From the NCBI GenBank assembly GCA_009781515.1, contig WQXY01000021.1, positions 1-38,965 of the forward strand: a DNA stretch of 38,965 nucleotides, in the 5' to 3' direction. A program made the position numbers and the translations under genes. The notes below the pieces were generated by a model. That model ran no database searches. It saw nothing but the letters and a program-made list of their open reading frames with translations, and had not been told where the DNA came from. Shown here one piece after another: positions 25,790 to 36,000 of this stretch (the first letter of the stretch is position 1; the number at the start of each line of letters is the position of its first letter). Origin of the DNA: Oscillospiraceae bacterium (GTDB taxonomy: Bacteria > Bacillota > Clostridia > Oscillospirales > Oscillospiraceae).

Positions 25790-28294
25790 ATGGCAAAGAA
25801 AGAAAAAACAGGGGATATAAGTTTTCCTGAGCAAAAAATAATCACAACTCCGCTTGAAGAAGAAATGGAGACATCGTTTTTAACGTATGCAATGTCTGTT
25901 ATCATTGACAGAGCATTGCCGGACGTTCGTGACGGCTTAAAGCCTATTCACCGCCGCATATTATATACAATGCACGAGAGCGGACTTACAAGCGATAAGC
26001 CGTTTCGTAAGGCGGCAACAGCGGTTGGCGATATTATGGGTAAGTACCACCCCCACGGCGATATGTCTATTTATGATGCATTGGTGCGAATGGCACAGGA
26101 TTTCTCAATGCGTTATTTGCTTATATCGGGGCATGGTAACTTTGGCTCTGTTGACGGAGACCCCCCTGCGGCAATGCGATATACGGAAGCAAGGCTGTCG
26201 AAAATATCAGACGAAATGCTGCGTGATATCGGAAAAGAAACTGTTGAGTGGGACCCAAACTACGACGAAACACGAAAGCAACCCCGTGTTATCCCGAGCA
26301 GGTTTCCAAACTTACTTGTAAACGGCTCAAGCGGAATAGCCGTCGGCATGACAACAAACATTCCCCCGCACAACCTGACAGAAGCAATAAACGCCGTTAT
26401 TCATATCATGCAAAACCCCGATGCCGAGCTCGACGATATAATGGAGCATATAACAGGGCCTGACTTCCCGACAAAGGGCATTATTATGGGCAGAGCGGGT
26501 ATCCGTGCCGCCTATGCCACAGGCCGCGGCCGTATCAGAGTCCGTGCACGTGCGGAAATGGAGGAGTTTTCGGGCAACCGTACACGTATTGTCGTAACGG
26601 AGCTGCCGTATCAGGTTAATAAAGCAAGACTTTTAGAGTCCATAGCCGAATGTGTTAAAAACAAACGCATTGAGGGCTTATCTGCTATGCGTGACGAGTC
26701 AGACAGGGACGGAATGCGTATTGTTATCGAATTAAAACGCGATGCAAACGCACAGGTTGTATTAAACCGCCTTTATACACAAACGCAAATGCAAACAACA
26801 TTTGCAATAGTCATGCTTGCACTCGTCGACGACCAGTCGCAGCCGCGCATACTCTCTCTAAAGCAAATGTTGGAGGAATACATTACGTTCCAACGCGAAA
26901 TAGTCCGCCGCCGTACAGAGTACGACCTCAAAAAAGCCCGAGAACGTGCACATATTCTTGAAGGCTTGCGTATTGCTTGCGATAATATTGATGAGGTTAT
27001 CAAAATTATCCGCACAAGCTATGACAATGCAAAAGAGCGCCTCATGGAACGCTTTGAGCTTAGTGACATTCAAGCACAGGCAATACTTGAGATGCGTCTT
27101 CGCAGCTTGCAGGGCTTGGAGATTGAAAAAATCGAAAAAGAATATGCAGAGCTTCAAAAAATGATTGAGTATTACCTCATGCTGCTCGCCAATCAAGATA
27201 AGCTCGATGAGGTATTGGTAAAAGAGCTGACAGAAGTACGCGATAAATACGGTGATGAAAGACGCACAGAAATTGCGATAGTTGAAGATGAGATAGACAT
27301 TGAAGATTTAATTGACGAAGAAGAATGTGTCTATACCCTCACAAACGCAGGATATATAAAAAGACTGCCTGCAAGCACCTACAGAGCACAAAGGCGCGGC
27401 GGCCGAGGCATTACCGCAATGACAACAAAAGAAGAAGACTTTGTTGAAACCCTCTTTACAGCCTCAACACATGATTATATTTTGTTTTTTACAAATCACG
27501 GCAGGGTTTACCGAAAGAAAGGTTATCTGATACCCGAGTCCGGACGTCAGGCACGCGGAACAAACTTGGTTAATATTCTGCCGATACAACCGGGCGAAAA
27601 GGTTTCGGCGATGATACGCATGCGCGAGTTTGGCGAAGATGAATATCTCTTTATGGTGACACGCAGCGGAACTGTCAAACGCATGAGAATGACAGAGCTT
27701 AGAAACATTAAAAACGTTGGTATCAGAGCGTTGACGCTTAGTGAGGACGATGAGCTTATATCAGTGCGTGATACCGACGGCAAGCAAAAGATACTCATTG
27801 CAACATATAACGGCATGGCGATATGCTTTAACGAAACCGATGTCAGACCTATGGGAAGAACCGCAGCGGGCGTCCGCGGCATCAGACTTCGTAAAGGCGA
27901 CCACTGTGTCGGAGCTGCCCGAGCCAGAGAGGGCGGAGTTCTGCTCACGGTAACAGAGAACGGGTACGGCAAAAAGACAGAAATAAGCGAATACCTGCGT
28001 GGCGAAGAGGGGATTACTCAAAGCCGCGGAGGCGTCGGTCGGAAAAACCAAATCATTACGGACAAAACAGGCAGGGTTGCGGATATCAAGGTTGTTGACG
28101 ACAATGATGACGTTATGATTATCTCTGACGACGGCACGATTATCCGCATGGCAGCCGCTGACATCAGCACAATCGGACGTTCAACACAGGGTGTACGCCT
28201 TATGCGAATGGGCAGCGAAGCAAAGGTTATTTCGATTGCCAGAACGGAAAAAGACGAAGAAGATGAAAATGAAGAAAATCCGGATATACACTGA
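25790..28294 (+). CDS. gyrA: DNA gyrase subunit A
   Basis: This 834-residue subunit carries the catalytic tyrosine Y131 (AAMRYTEAR). The quinolone region is [19 protein letters not shown]. By spacing to the tyrosine, M92 lies at the Escherichia coli Ser83 position and D96 at Asp87. The six-bladed C-terminal DNA-wrapping domain contains the GyrA-box QRRGGRG (534-540), marking it as gyrase and not ParC. The last residues are acidic ([15 protein letters not shown]). It follows gyrB by 13 bases, with TGAGGAATG upstream. The tail overlaps the start of rnhA. Confidence 0.98.
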   Translation: MAKKEKTGDISFPEQKIITTPLEEEMETSFLTYAMSVIIDRALPDVRDGLKPIHRRILYTMHESGLTSDKPFRKAATAVGDIMGKYHPHGDMSIYDALVRMAQDFSMRYLLISGHGNFGSVDGDPPAAMRYTEARLSKISDEMLRDIGKETVEWDPNYDETRKQPRVIPSRFPNLLVNGSSGIAVGMTTNIPPHNLTEAINAVIHIMQNPDAELDDIMEHITGPDFPTKGIIMGRAGIRAAYATGRGRIRVRARAEMEEFSGNRTRIVVTELPYQVNKARLLESIAECVKNKRIEGLSAMRDESDRDGMRIVIELKRDANAQVVLNRLYTQTQMQTTFAIVMLALVDDQSQPRILSLKQMLEEYITFQREIVRRRTEYDLKKARERAHILEGLRIACDNIDEVIKIIRTSYDNAKERLMERFELSDIQAQAILEMRLRSLQGLEIEKIEKEYAELQKMIEYYLMLLANQDKLDEVLVKELTEVRDKYGDERRTEIAIVEDEIDIEDLIDEEECVYTLTNAGYIKRLPASTYRAQRRGGRGITAMTTKEEDFVETLFTASTHDYILFFTNHGRVYRKKGYLIPESGRQARGTNLVNILPIQPGEKVSAMIRMREFGEDEYLFMVTRSGTVKRMRMTELRNIKNVGIRALTLSEDDELISVRDTDGKQKILIATYNGMAICFNETDVRPMGRTAAGVRGIRLRKGDHCVGAARAREGGVLLTVTENGYGKKTEISEYLRGEEGITQSRGGVGRKNQIITDKTGRVADIKVVDDNDDVMIISDDGTIIRMAAADISTIGRSTQGVRLMRMGSEAKVISIARTEKDEEDENEENPDIH

Positions 28295-28718
28295 CGGAGC
28301 ATGCAGCGGAAATCCGGGCCCGGGCGGCTGGGGTGCTATACTCGTATACGGCTCGAAAGAAAAAGAGCTCAGCGGCTTTGAAAAGAGCACAACAAACAAC
28401 CGAATGGAGCTCACATCGGTTATTATGGCACTCGAAGCTCTAAAAGAGCCCTGCGAAATAGAGCTTTTCACAGACTCTCAATATGTCGCCAATGCAATAA
28501 ACAAAGGGTGGCTTGAGGCATGGCAAAAAAAAGGCTGGAAACGCAAAGGCGGCGAGGTTAAAAACCCCGACCTGTGGATAAAGCTTATGCCCTTTTTGGA
28601 AAAGCATAAAATTAAGTTTACATGGGTCAAAGGACATTCAGACAACGAATACAACAACCGCTGTGACGAATTAGCTGTTGCAGAATACAAAACAAAAAAA
28701 GAGGCTGCTGCAAAATGA
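28269..28718 (+). CDS. rnhA: Ribonuclease HI
   Basis: This 149-residue RNase HI removes RNA from RNA-DNA hybrids. The active-site acids are D9 ([14 protein letters not shown]), E47 (NNRMELTS), D69 (FTDSQYV) and D133 (CDELAV), with H123 in VKGHSDN. The start is taken as ATG 28269, 26 bases inside gyrA; ATG 28263 would add two residues. No strong ribosome site is present, so coupling to gyrA translation is likely. The [13 protein letters not shown] basic protrusion is present. Confidence 0.94.
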   Translation: MKKIRIYTDGACSGNPGPGGWGAILVYGSKEKELSGFEKSTTNNRMELTSVIMALEALKEPCEIELFTDSQYVANAINKGWLEAWQKKGWKRKGGEVKNPDLWIKLMPFLEKHKIKFTWVKGHSDNEYNNRCDELAVAEYKTKKEAAAK

Positions 28719-28736
28719 TGCAACAGCCCTTTTATC
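28703..28736 (+). terminator. Factor-independent terminator of the dnaN-rnhA run
   Basis: GGCTGCTGCA (28703-28712) pairs with TGCAACAGCC (28719-28728) with one mismatch and a six-base loop, followed by CTTTTATCTT. It overlaps the rnhA stop codon. Confidence 0.75.
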
Positions 28737-28746
28737 TTATTACCTA

Positions 28747-29988
28747 TTACGCTTCCGCACTGTCTTCGGCGATTGCGTCAAGCAGAGTTTTATACCATTC
28801 GAGAGCGTCTACATAAGCGGAGGTAACTTCTTCGAGTTCAAGGTTATATTTAACCATGAGGATTGCTATTTCGTCCCAGTTGGCATGTTCATATGCATGA
28901 ATGAATTCTAAAACCTTATAATGACTGCCTGCATTATCAACGAGAGCTTCCCGAACATTTTCTTCTAAGGCAACTTCGTTGGCTGCTTTTTCCATAGGCA
29001 TTTCTAAAATCACATCAAGCAGTGAAAACAGCCCCATCATAAAGAGGCTTTGTGAAAATATGCCCATTTCGTAGGATTTAGCGAGGTTTTCAGCAAATCT
29101 TGCACGAATAAGAGAGAGCTTAGAAATCTCATTCGGCTTATCGTCAGCAAGCTGCAAGGACACAGCGGTTGTTGCCCAACGCTTAACTTCCTTTTGTCCG
29201 AGAATAGCAACTGCATTTCTGATAGACTCTATTTTTCTCGGCATAATGGTGCTGATAAAACGAAGCAGAGAAATTGAAAGAGACGGGTCTTGGCTGATAG
29301 TATCAGCAATGTCGCCAAGGTCGAAGTCGTCTTGATTTATTCTGTTTATAAGATTGAGTGCATTAATTTTGATAGGAGCGATTTTAGTGACACCCTTTGT
29401 TATCGGCTCGCTGAAAAAGCGACCGCTATACAGTGTCTTCGGAATACCCGAAAGTGCGTTAAAAGTATCCATGTCGGCAATATTGTTAAGCACAACAGTC
29501 GTAAGAGAAGAGAGTGCTTTTATGGTAGCAATGAATTTTTCGCCGATTTCAAAATCTCTGACGTCAACGATTAGGTAGTCAAGATGTTCAAAGAGCGGGT
29601 TTTTTGTGTGCCCGTCCAAAAAGCCTTTAACCGCAACCTTAAACCCAAGCTCCTTTAATTCCTTACATCGTGCAATAATGGTGTCATCTGTTTTAATGCT
29701 GTTTGGGAGAACACAAACTAAAAGCTCCGGGGTTATGTCTAATGTTTGCGGAACTCTCATCAGAAGATGATACTCATTGATGTCTATAAACAAAGGACAG
29801 CCACCTGTAAGAGGCTCAACACCAAGCGTTTTGACAAGGTCAAGCCCGGGTGATGAGACAGCATCAGACATGCTCATTACTTCTGTCATCATACCAAGGA
29901 GCTTGCCTCCGGCTCTTGATTTAAGCCTGTAGGCACTGACTGACATTTTTGAGTCAAAAAACGGAATTGCAACTATGAATGTTTTCAT
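28747..29988 (-). CDS. EAL-like/HDOD domain signalling protein (YuxH-like)
   Basis: This 413-residue protein has an N-terminal EAL-related domain (about 1-200). It resembles YuxH-type proteins but without the EAL triplet or the acidic metal ligands, so it is not expected to hydrolyse cyclic di-GMP. The C-terminal HDOD domain (about 205-400) includes INQDDFDLGDIADTISQDPSLSISLLRFI and IESIRNAVAILGQKEVKRW, typical of this HD-fold without catalysis. Such proteins are signalling or scaffold parts. The start is ATG 29988 with AGAGG upstream; the longer open frame through the tRNA gene is not real. It may be co-transcribed with the tRNA. Confidence 0.82.
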   Translation of the reverse strand: MKTFIVAIPFFDSKMSVSAYRLKSRAGGKLLGMMTEVMSMSDAVSSPGLDLVKTLGVEPLTGGCPLFIDINEYHLLMRVPQTLDITPELLVCVLPNSIKTDDTIIARCKELKELGFKVAVKGFLDGHTKNPLFEHLDYLIVDVRDFEIGEKFIATIKALSSLTTVVLNNIADMDTFNALSGIPKTLYSGRFFSEPITKGVTKIAPIKINALNLINRINQDDFDLGDIADTISQDPSLSISLLRFISTIMPRKIESIRNAVAILGQKEVKRWATTAVSLQLADDKPNEISKLSLIRARFAENLAKSYEMGIFSQSLFMMGLFSLLDVILEMPMEKAANEVALEENVREALVDNAGSHYKVLEFIHAYEHANWDEIAILMVKYNLELEEVTSAYVDALEWYKTLLDAIAEDSAEA

Positions 29989-30019
29989 ATGGCTACCTCT
30001 TTTAAGCGGGTCGCAATGG

Positions 30020-30106
30020 TGGTGCGCGAGGCGGGACTTGAACCCGCACGTCCTATTGGACACTAGAACCTGAATCTAGCGAGTCTGCCAATTCCACCAC
30101 CCGCGC
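30020..30106 (-). tRNA. tRNA-Leu (anticodon CAG), CCA encoded
   Basis: This 87-base gene on minus has acceptor GCGCGGG pairing with CTCGCGC, with discriminator A and an encoded CCA (30022-30020). The anticodon arm is CTAGA-TTCAGGT-TCTAG, giving CAG. The long variable arm (TCC/GGA) marks a class II tRNA, and the T arm is GCGGG-TTCAAGT-CCCGC. It lies 31 bases before the HDOD gene on the same strand. Confidence 0.97.
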
Positions 30107-30118
30107 TCGTACATTTTG

Positions 30119-30147
30119 AGTATAGCAAGTACGCACTATAGTGTCAA
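30119..30147 (-). promoter_or_regulatory. tRNA-Leu promoter
   Basis: On minus there is a perfect -35 TTGACA (30147-30142), a 17-base spacer and -10 TATACT (30124-30119), placing the start a few bases before the mature 5' end. Confidence 0.8.
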
Positions 30148-30189
30148 GAAAAACAATAAAAGAGCGACTTATTACAACACTAAGAGTGC

Positions 30190-30219
30190 TTGACATTTTA
30201 CGTGTCAGTAGAGTAGAAT
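30190..30219 (+). promoter_or_regulatory. Promoter of the DUF1846 gene
   Basis: The promoter has a perfect -35 TTGACA (30190-30195), an 18-base spacer and -10 TAGAAT (30214-30219). Confidence 0.7.
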
Positions 30220-30257
30220 AGTAGGAAGTTTGAAATTAGCACATGTGGAGGGATTTT

Positions 30258-31748
30258 TTGTATTCGGTCGGTTTTGATATAGAAAAATACTTAGAGCTGC
30301 AAGCGAAAAAGATACTTGAGAGAATAGAGATGTTTGAAAATAAACTCTATTTGGAGTTTGGCGGCAAGCTCTTTAACGACTACCACGCAGCCCGAATACT
30401 CCCGGGATATACACCCGACATTAAAATCCAACTTCTGAAAACTCTTACGGAAAAAGCTGAAATTGTTATTGTTATAAATGCGTCAGACATTGACGCAAAC
30501 AAAGAAATCGGCGACACAGGCGTTTTTTACGACGATGATGTGCTCAGACTCATAGATGATATACGTAGAGAAGGACTTTATGTCGGTAGTGTTGTTATCA
30601 GCCAGTATTTGGGACAACCTGCCGCCATTACTTTTAAGGAGTATCTTGAGGGATTAGGCATCAAGGTTTACATAATGCACTACATTCCGGATACAGACTA
30701 TCCTGCTAATGTTCAGCTTATACTCAGTGACAAAGGCTACGGCAACAACGACTACATAGTTACAACAAGGCCTCTTGTTATCGTCACCGCGCCCGGACCC
30801 GGCAGCGGAAAAATGGCGGCATGTCTTTCTCAACTCTATCACGAGAATAAACGCGGAGTTAAAGCGGGATATGCAAAATTTGAAACATTTCCTGTTTGGA
30901 ACCTGCCGATAAAACACATGGTAAACCTTGCGTACGAGGCGGCAACGGCAGACCTAAACGATGTTAGTATGCTCGACCCGTTCCATTTAGAGGCTTACGG
31001 CGTCTCTGCTGTGAATTACAACAGGGATGTTGAGGTGTTTCCGATACTAAACGCCATGTTTACGCGCATATGGGGCAAGAGCCCATATCGCTCGCCCACC
31101 GATATGGGTGTTAATATGATTGGGTTTTGTATAAATGACGATATTTGCACAAAAGCATCAAAACAGGAGATAATAAGACGTTATTTTAACACTCAGCTTG
31201 ATTATGCAAGGGGTAAGGTAAATAAATCTGCACTGTCAAAGCTTGAGCTTCTTATGAACAACACAGGTATAACTCCCGATGAGAGGCCTCCCGTAATACC
31301 TGCGCTCAAGAAAGCAGAAGAAACCCAAAGTCCTTGCGTTGCAATCGAACTGCCTGACGGCACATTTATAATGGGAAAAACCTCGTCACTTCTTGGTGCG
31401 TCCTCGGCAGCACTGCTTAATGCTCTAAAGCATCTTGCAGGTGTTGATGATAGTGTTTTATTGATTTCCCCTACGGAAATCGAGCCGATACAAAAGTTAA
31501 AGGTAGGCTATCTCGGAAATGAAAACCCCCGTCTTCATACAGACGAGGTGCTTTTGGCGCTTGCCATTAATGCGGCTGAAAATAAAACAGCGGAGCAGGT
31601 GTTGGAACAACTTCCAAGGCTCGACAAATCCGAAGCCCACTCCAGTGTTATTCTCTCGCACATTGATATAGCGGTATTTCGCCAGTTGGGGATAAACATT
31701 ACATGCGAGCCGGTATTTCAAAACAAAAAGCTATTTTGGAAGAATTAA
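30258..31748 (+). CDS. DUF1846 family protein, function unknown
   Basis: This protein of about 496 residues belongs to the DUF1846 family. The marks are GFDIEKYLELQAKKILER, LYLEFGGKLFNDYHAARILPGY, and the glycine-rich TAPGPGSGKMAACLSQLYHE that resembles a phosphate-binding loop. The enzyme activity is not established to my knowledge. The start is taken as TTG 30258, which has GGAGGG five bases upstream and gives the conserved GFD-EKY opening. An ATG at 30243 lacks a ribosome site. It is a single-gene unit with its own promoter and terminator. Confidence 0.88.
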   Translation: MYSVGFDIEKYLELQAKKILERIEMFENKLYLEFGGKLFNDYHAARILPGYTPDIKIQLLKTLTEKAEIVIVINASDIDANKEIGDTGVFYDDDVLRLIDDIRREGLYVGSVVISQYLGQPAAITFKEYLEGLGIKVYIMHYIPDTDYPANVQLILSDKGYGNNDYIVTTRPLVIVTAPGPGSGKMAACLSQLYHENKRGVKAGYAKFETFPVWNLPIKHMVNLAYEAATADLNDVSMLDPFHLEAYGVSAVNYNRDVEVFPILNAMFTRIWGKSPYRSPTDMGVNMIGFCINDDICTKASKQEIIRRYFNTQLDYARGKVNKSALSKLELLMNNTGITPDERPPVIPALKKAEETQSPCVAIELPDGTFIMGKTSSLLGASSAALLNALKHLAGVDDSVLLISPTEIEPIQKLKVGYLGNENPRLHTDEVLLALAINAAENKTAEQVLEQLPRLDKSEAHSSVILSHIDIAVFRQLGINITCEPVFQNKKLFWKN

Positions 31749-31773
31749 AAAGTGGGCACTTGGCCCACTTTTT
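31747..31773. terminator. Bidirectional terminator
   Basis: AAAAAGTGGGC (31747-31757) pairs perfectly with GCCCACTTTTT (31763-31773) around a five-base loop. It serves the DUF1846 gene on plus and, by its A run, the convergent lipoprotein gene on minus. Confidence 0.85.
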
Positions 31774-31774
31774 C

Positions 31775-32944
31775 TTAATGGTCGCACCATGCGAATATTT
31801 CTCTTAGATTAATTGAATTAAATTCGGCAGTAAACTCGGTAGGCATGGCATCTTGCCACTGCTCTACCTTGGTTCCGAAATCGTGCAGCAGAGCAAGCTG
31901 TCTCAGCGAATATCGTTCGCCAACAGGGTTTGCATCATAATCGATAGGCAATCTGAGAATTATATGATAGCCATAGTCTGTTGTAACAATACCGCTAATG
32001 TGGTTATATTCAAGAGCAGCAGCGGCGGCTGAAAATGGCGCAACCATATGGTAAGGTTGGAACAGATAACCATTCGGGGAGCTGAAACTGCCCGGGTCTT
32101 CGCTATGCTCAGTCATAAGAAATCTGAAAAGGTCAATAAAATCTTCGTCATCTTTATGTTCGGTCAGCTGAGCGAGAACATCCTCGGCAGCCGCCAGTTT
32201 TTCAATTTTACTTTCTTCTATTTCAGCTTCGGAAGCGCCCTCTTCTTCTGTTAAAATCTTAAAAAGTATATGCTGAGCGCGCATAAATTCCTGTTCCTTT
32301 GCAAACTCAGCAACACCCTCATCGGGAAAATCAATAATGTCCTCGCCGTAAAGTTCTGTTAATAAAAGCCACGGGGCAAACTCACGCTCTCTCAATTTTC
32401 TAAACACATCAATGTCTATAAAACCTATATCATGCAGGTATTCCTCAAGATTTTCAATATCTTCGTCAATTTTAATCATCTCAATCATAGCTTCTATATC
32501 TGTTTGAATGATATCGTATTCTTCCTGACTTAGGCTCAAACCTAAAAGATTTACGGCATATTCATATACCAACAATTCTAAAGCCTGCTCTGTGAGCACT
32601 TCCATTGCCGTTTCGATGAGAGGCGTGCCGATTATATACTCCTCGTCCCAATCAATTTCCTCAGTAAACCCGTTTGAAACTGAATATGCGATATTAAAGA
32701 CAATAACATACAGCTCCGCCCATGTTATCTCAGCCTCGCCTGCTTTTATCATAACAGTATCAGGTGCAAATGTTGCCATTGCGGCATCAAGGTCTATGCC
32801 GTGAAAATCGTTGTCATGGTCGTGTCCGCCGCCGCCGTTCCCGTTATCGTCCTTGCAGCCGACAAATACAGTAAAAAGAAGTGATATGCAAAGAATGGCT
32901 GCACCTATTCTTTGCAGTGTTTTCAAGATAAATTTTGAGTTCAT
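31775..32944 (-). CDS. PrsA/SurA-type peptidyl-prolyl isomerase lipoprotein
   Basis: This 389-residue lipoprotein has a signal with lipobox FVGC (C30). A Gly/His/Asp-rich stretch follows directly (GGGGHDHDNDFHG, about 37-49). Residues about 55-215 are a helical SurA/trigger-like N-terminal domain. About 220-350 is a parvulin-like domain (RAQHILFKI, DLFRFLMTEHSEDPGSFSSPNGYL, ISGIVTTDYGYHIILRL). It should help fold exported proteins at the outer membrane face and is the kind of substrate LspA processes. It lies 62 bases after mfd on the same strand. Confidence 0.85.
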   Translation of the reverse strand: MNSKFILKTLQRIGAAILCISLLFTVFVGCKDDNGNGGGGHDHDNDFHGIDLDAAMATFAPDTVMIKAGEAEITWAELYVIVFNIAYSVSNGFTEEIDWDEEYIIGTPLIETAMEVLTEQALELLVYEYAVNLLGLSLSQEEYDIIQTDIEAMIEMIKIDEDIENLEEYLHDIGFIDIDVFRKLREREFAPWLLLTELYGEDIIDFPDEGVAEFAKEQEFMRAQHILFKILTEEEGASEAEIEESKIEKLAAAEDVLAQLTEHKDDEDFIDLFRFLMTEHSEDPGSFSSPNGYLFQPYHMVAPFSAAAAALEYNHISGIVTTDYGYHIILRLPIDYDANPVGERYSLRQLALLHDFGTKVEQWQDAMPTEFTAEFNSINLREIFAWCDH

Positions 32945-32990
32945 AATGTGTCCCTTTCTATGGTGCTAACGGCTATTTTACCCCTTGCGT

Positions 32991-33014
32991 GTAAATAAAG
33001 CAAACTTTATTTAC
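32991..33014. repeat. Perfect AT-rich hairpin at the mfd stop codon
   Basis: GTAAATAAAG (32991-33000) and CTTTATTTAC (33005-33014) pair over 10 bp with a four-base loop, enclosing the mfd stop codon. It joins directly to the GC-rich repeat at 33014-33065. It could protect the message end or attenuate read-through into the isomerase gene. Confidence 0.6.
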
Positions 33015-36000
33015 GAGCCTCCTTCGCTCGCGAAGGGGGTGCCGCTTTAGCGGCGGGGGTTGTTTCTCCAACGCTGTAGCCGTAGCTTCGCACAAATTTT
33101 ACCGCTTCTTCGACAACGCAGCCGCCTTTTAGTTTTAATGATATTGCAGGGTCGGTGCCTGCAAGAACCTTAACTCTGCCGCTGTAATCGGGGAGCGAAT
33201 ACAGTTTTGAAACACTTTCCATATTAAAGTCAGTGAGCTTCAAATTGAGCCAGCCCTCTTTTTGCGAAATCTCTGTTACACCAAGCATGGACGCTTCACT
33301 GCGAAGCATAGAAACAGAGGTGAGCGTAACAACCTGAGCAGGCGGCTCGCCATATCTGTCCACAAGCTCCGAAACCATATCGTCGCAATCCTCTTGTGTA
33401 CGAATGAGGGCAATACGCCTATATATATCCATTCTCTGCTGAGCAGAGGGTACATATTTTTCAGGAATACCGGCAGATACGTTTAAGTCAGCGGGACAAT
33501 CAACGCGTTTTGGCGGTTTTTCGCCCTTTTCTTCCAAAACAGCTTCCTCAAGCAGTTTTAGATACATATCATAACCTACGCTTATCATATGCCCCGACTG
33601 TTCCGCTCCAAGCAGTGTCCCCGCTCCTCTTATTTCAAGGTCGCGCATTGCAATCTTAAAACCGGAGTTGAACTCTGCAAATTCCTTGATTGCACTAAGG
33701 CGTTTTTCGGCAATTTCAGTTAAAAGCTTTCCGCGCCGGAAAGTAAGATAAGCATATGCGCGGCGGGGAGAACGCCCGACACGCCCTCTTATCTGGTGGA
33801 GTTGTGCCAAGCCGAGCTTGTCGGCATCTTCAACAATAAGAGTGTTTACGTTAGGAATGTCAATTCCGGACTCAATAATGGTTGTGCAAACGAGAACCTG
33901 TATTTCCCCTGCCGTCATCTGTTCCATGACATAACTCAAGCTGTCTTCGTCCATTCTGCCGTGAGCAACTGCAAGCTGAAGGTCCGGCATCATCTCTAAA
34001 AGACGTCCGGCAACACGGTCAATATTTTCGATGCGGTTATGCAGATAATAAACCTGCCCCCCGCGTGAAATCTCGCGGCGGATAGCCTCGCATATAATTG
34101 TGTTGTCATGTTCTATAACATATGTCTGAACAGGTCTGCGGCTTTGGGGAGGCTCTTCAATCGTTGACATGTCCCGAATTCCCGACAGCGCCATATTTAG
34201 AGTACGGGGTATCGGAGTTGCGGAAAGCGTCAGAACATCAACATGGTTGGAAATAGATTTTAACCGCTCCTTATGCGAAACGCCAAAGCGTTGCTCCTCG
34301 TCAACAACAAGCAGACCAAGCTTATTAAACTCTATGTCCTTTTGAAGAAGCCTGTGTGTTCCGATAACAAAATCAACGCTTCCCGCCTTTACATCGCGCA
34401 GAATTCTTTTTATCTGGGCAGGCGTTTTGAAGCGGCTGAGCACTTCGATATTTACGGGATATCCCGCAAAACGGCGCATTGAAGTAACATAGTGCTGCTC
34501 TGCCAAAACCGTTGTGGGAACAAGGATTGCCGCTTGATAACCGCCCATTATGCACTTCATAACAGCACGAAGCGCCACTTCGGTTTTCCCGTAGCCGACA
34601 TCGCCGCAAAGCAGACGGTCCATTGGTATTGACTTTTCCATATCACTTTTTATTTCTGCGCTGCTCGTTAGCTGATCATCTGTTTCCTGATAGCCAAACT
34701 TATCTTCAAACTCAGTTTGCCAGAGATTATCCGCAGGAAACGGGTGTCCGGGAGTACGCTGACGGACGGCATAAAGCTTGATAAGCTCCTTTGCCATTTC
34801 CTTTGCGGCTTTTTTTGCACGGGATTTTGCCTTAGCCCATTCTGTGCCGCCAAGCTTGGAAAGCTTGGCAGGAGCGGCTTCCTCGCCCGCTCCGATATAT
34901 TTCGCAACCATATCAAGCTGTGTTGAGAGCACATATAAGGAGTCAGTGCCTGCATATGATATTTTTATATAGTCCTTGTCAACATCGTCAACACGAAGCT
35001 TAAAAAATCCGACAAACTGACCAATTCCGTGCTGGTCATGCACCACAAGGTCCCCCGGCGAAAGGTCTGCAAAGCTTTGCAATCTCTCGCGATTTGTCTT
35101 TTCTTTAACCTTTTTCACACGTCGGGGTGTTGCGGGAGCAATTATTTGACCCTCTGTTACGACAGCAAGCTGTATAGACGGATATTCCATACCCGCAGAG
35201 AGTTCACCAAGAGCAATTACGCAGCTTTTCTCAGGCGGCAGAGCATATAAGGAACTGTCTAAGGTTGACGAAATGCTTCGCTCCTCAAGATATTCCCTCA
35301 TTCTTATTGCCCTGCGTTTGTCCTGACAAAGAAGCACAACCTTATAGTCGGCTTCAAGATAGTGAGCCACCTCAGACGCTGCGGTTTCAAGGCTTCCGCC
35401 ATATGACGGCAGACGTTTGGCATCTATGCTAAGCTGTGTGCGGGGCTTTATTGGATACTCGCTGCTTGCAAAGCTGTCTGTCATAATTACCGGATATTTA
35501 TCAAGATGAATGAGAAGTCCTTGCCAGTCTTCGGAAAAACGCACAAAACTGCTTTCAAGTATTCCGTCTTCAAGCAATGAAACACAGTCGCTTGCAAGAA
35601 GCTTGAGATAGCCGTCCGCACGCTCTTTGACGCGCAAAGGGTCACAAATTATTACAACGGTATCATCGCTGAGATAATCAAGAGACGTTGACATTTTTGA
35701 AATAAGCTCAATATATCTGTCGGATGATGAAAAACTGCGCCCCTCTTCGAGTTTGTCGATGTCTGAGAGAAAGTTTGCAATCAAAGTGGGGTTTGCCGAG
35801 CGATTTTTTTCAAGTCTCAAGCAATGCTCTTTTAACGCAGCCGCAAGCCCTGCGGCACCGCTCCCTGCAGCGCCCTCATACAAAGACGGAAGAGTTTCGG
35901 CAACAGGAATTATGCGGGCACTGCTGAGAGCTTCTGTCCGCCGTTGGGTGGATATATCAAAAAGGCCTATGGAGTCAAGCTCGTCGCCAAAAAACTCGCA

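Noticed and set aside
28191-28268. Longer rnhA reading frame starting deep inside gyrA
   Set aside because: The conserved RNase HI domain begins at KKIRIYTDG, and the upstream part is only gyrA in another frame.
29989-30063. N-terminal extension of the HDOD protein
   Set aside because: The extra codons lie across tRNA-Leu; the ATG at 29988 has a proper AGAGG site and gives the family start.
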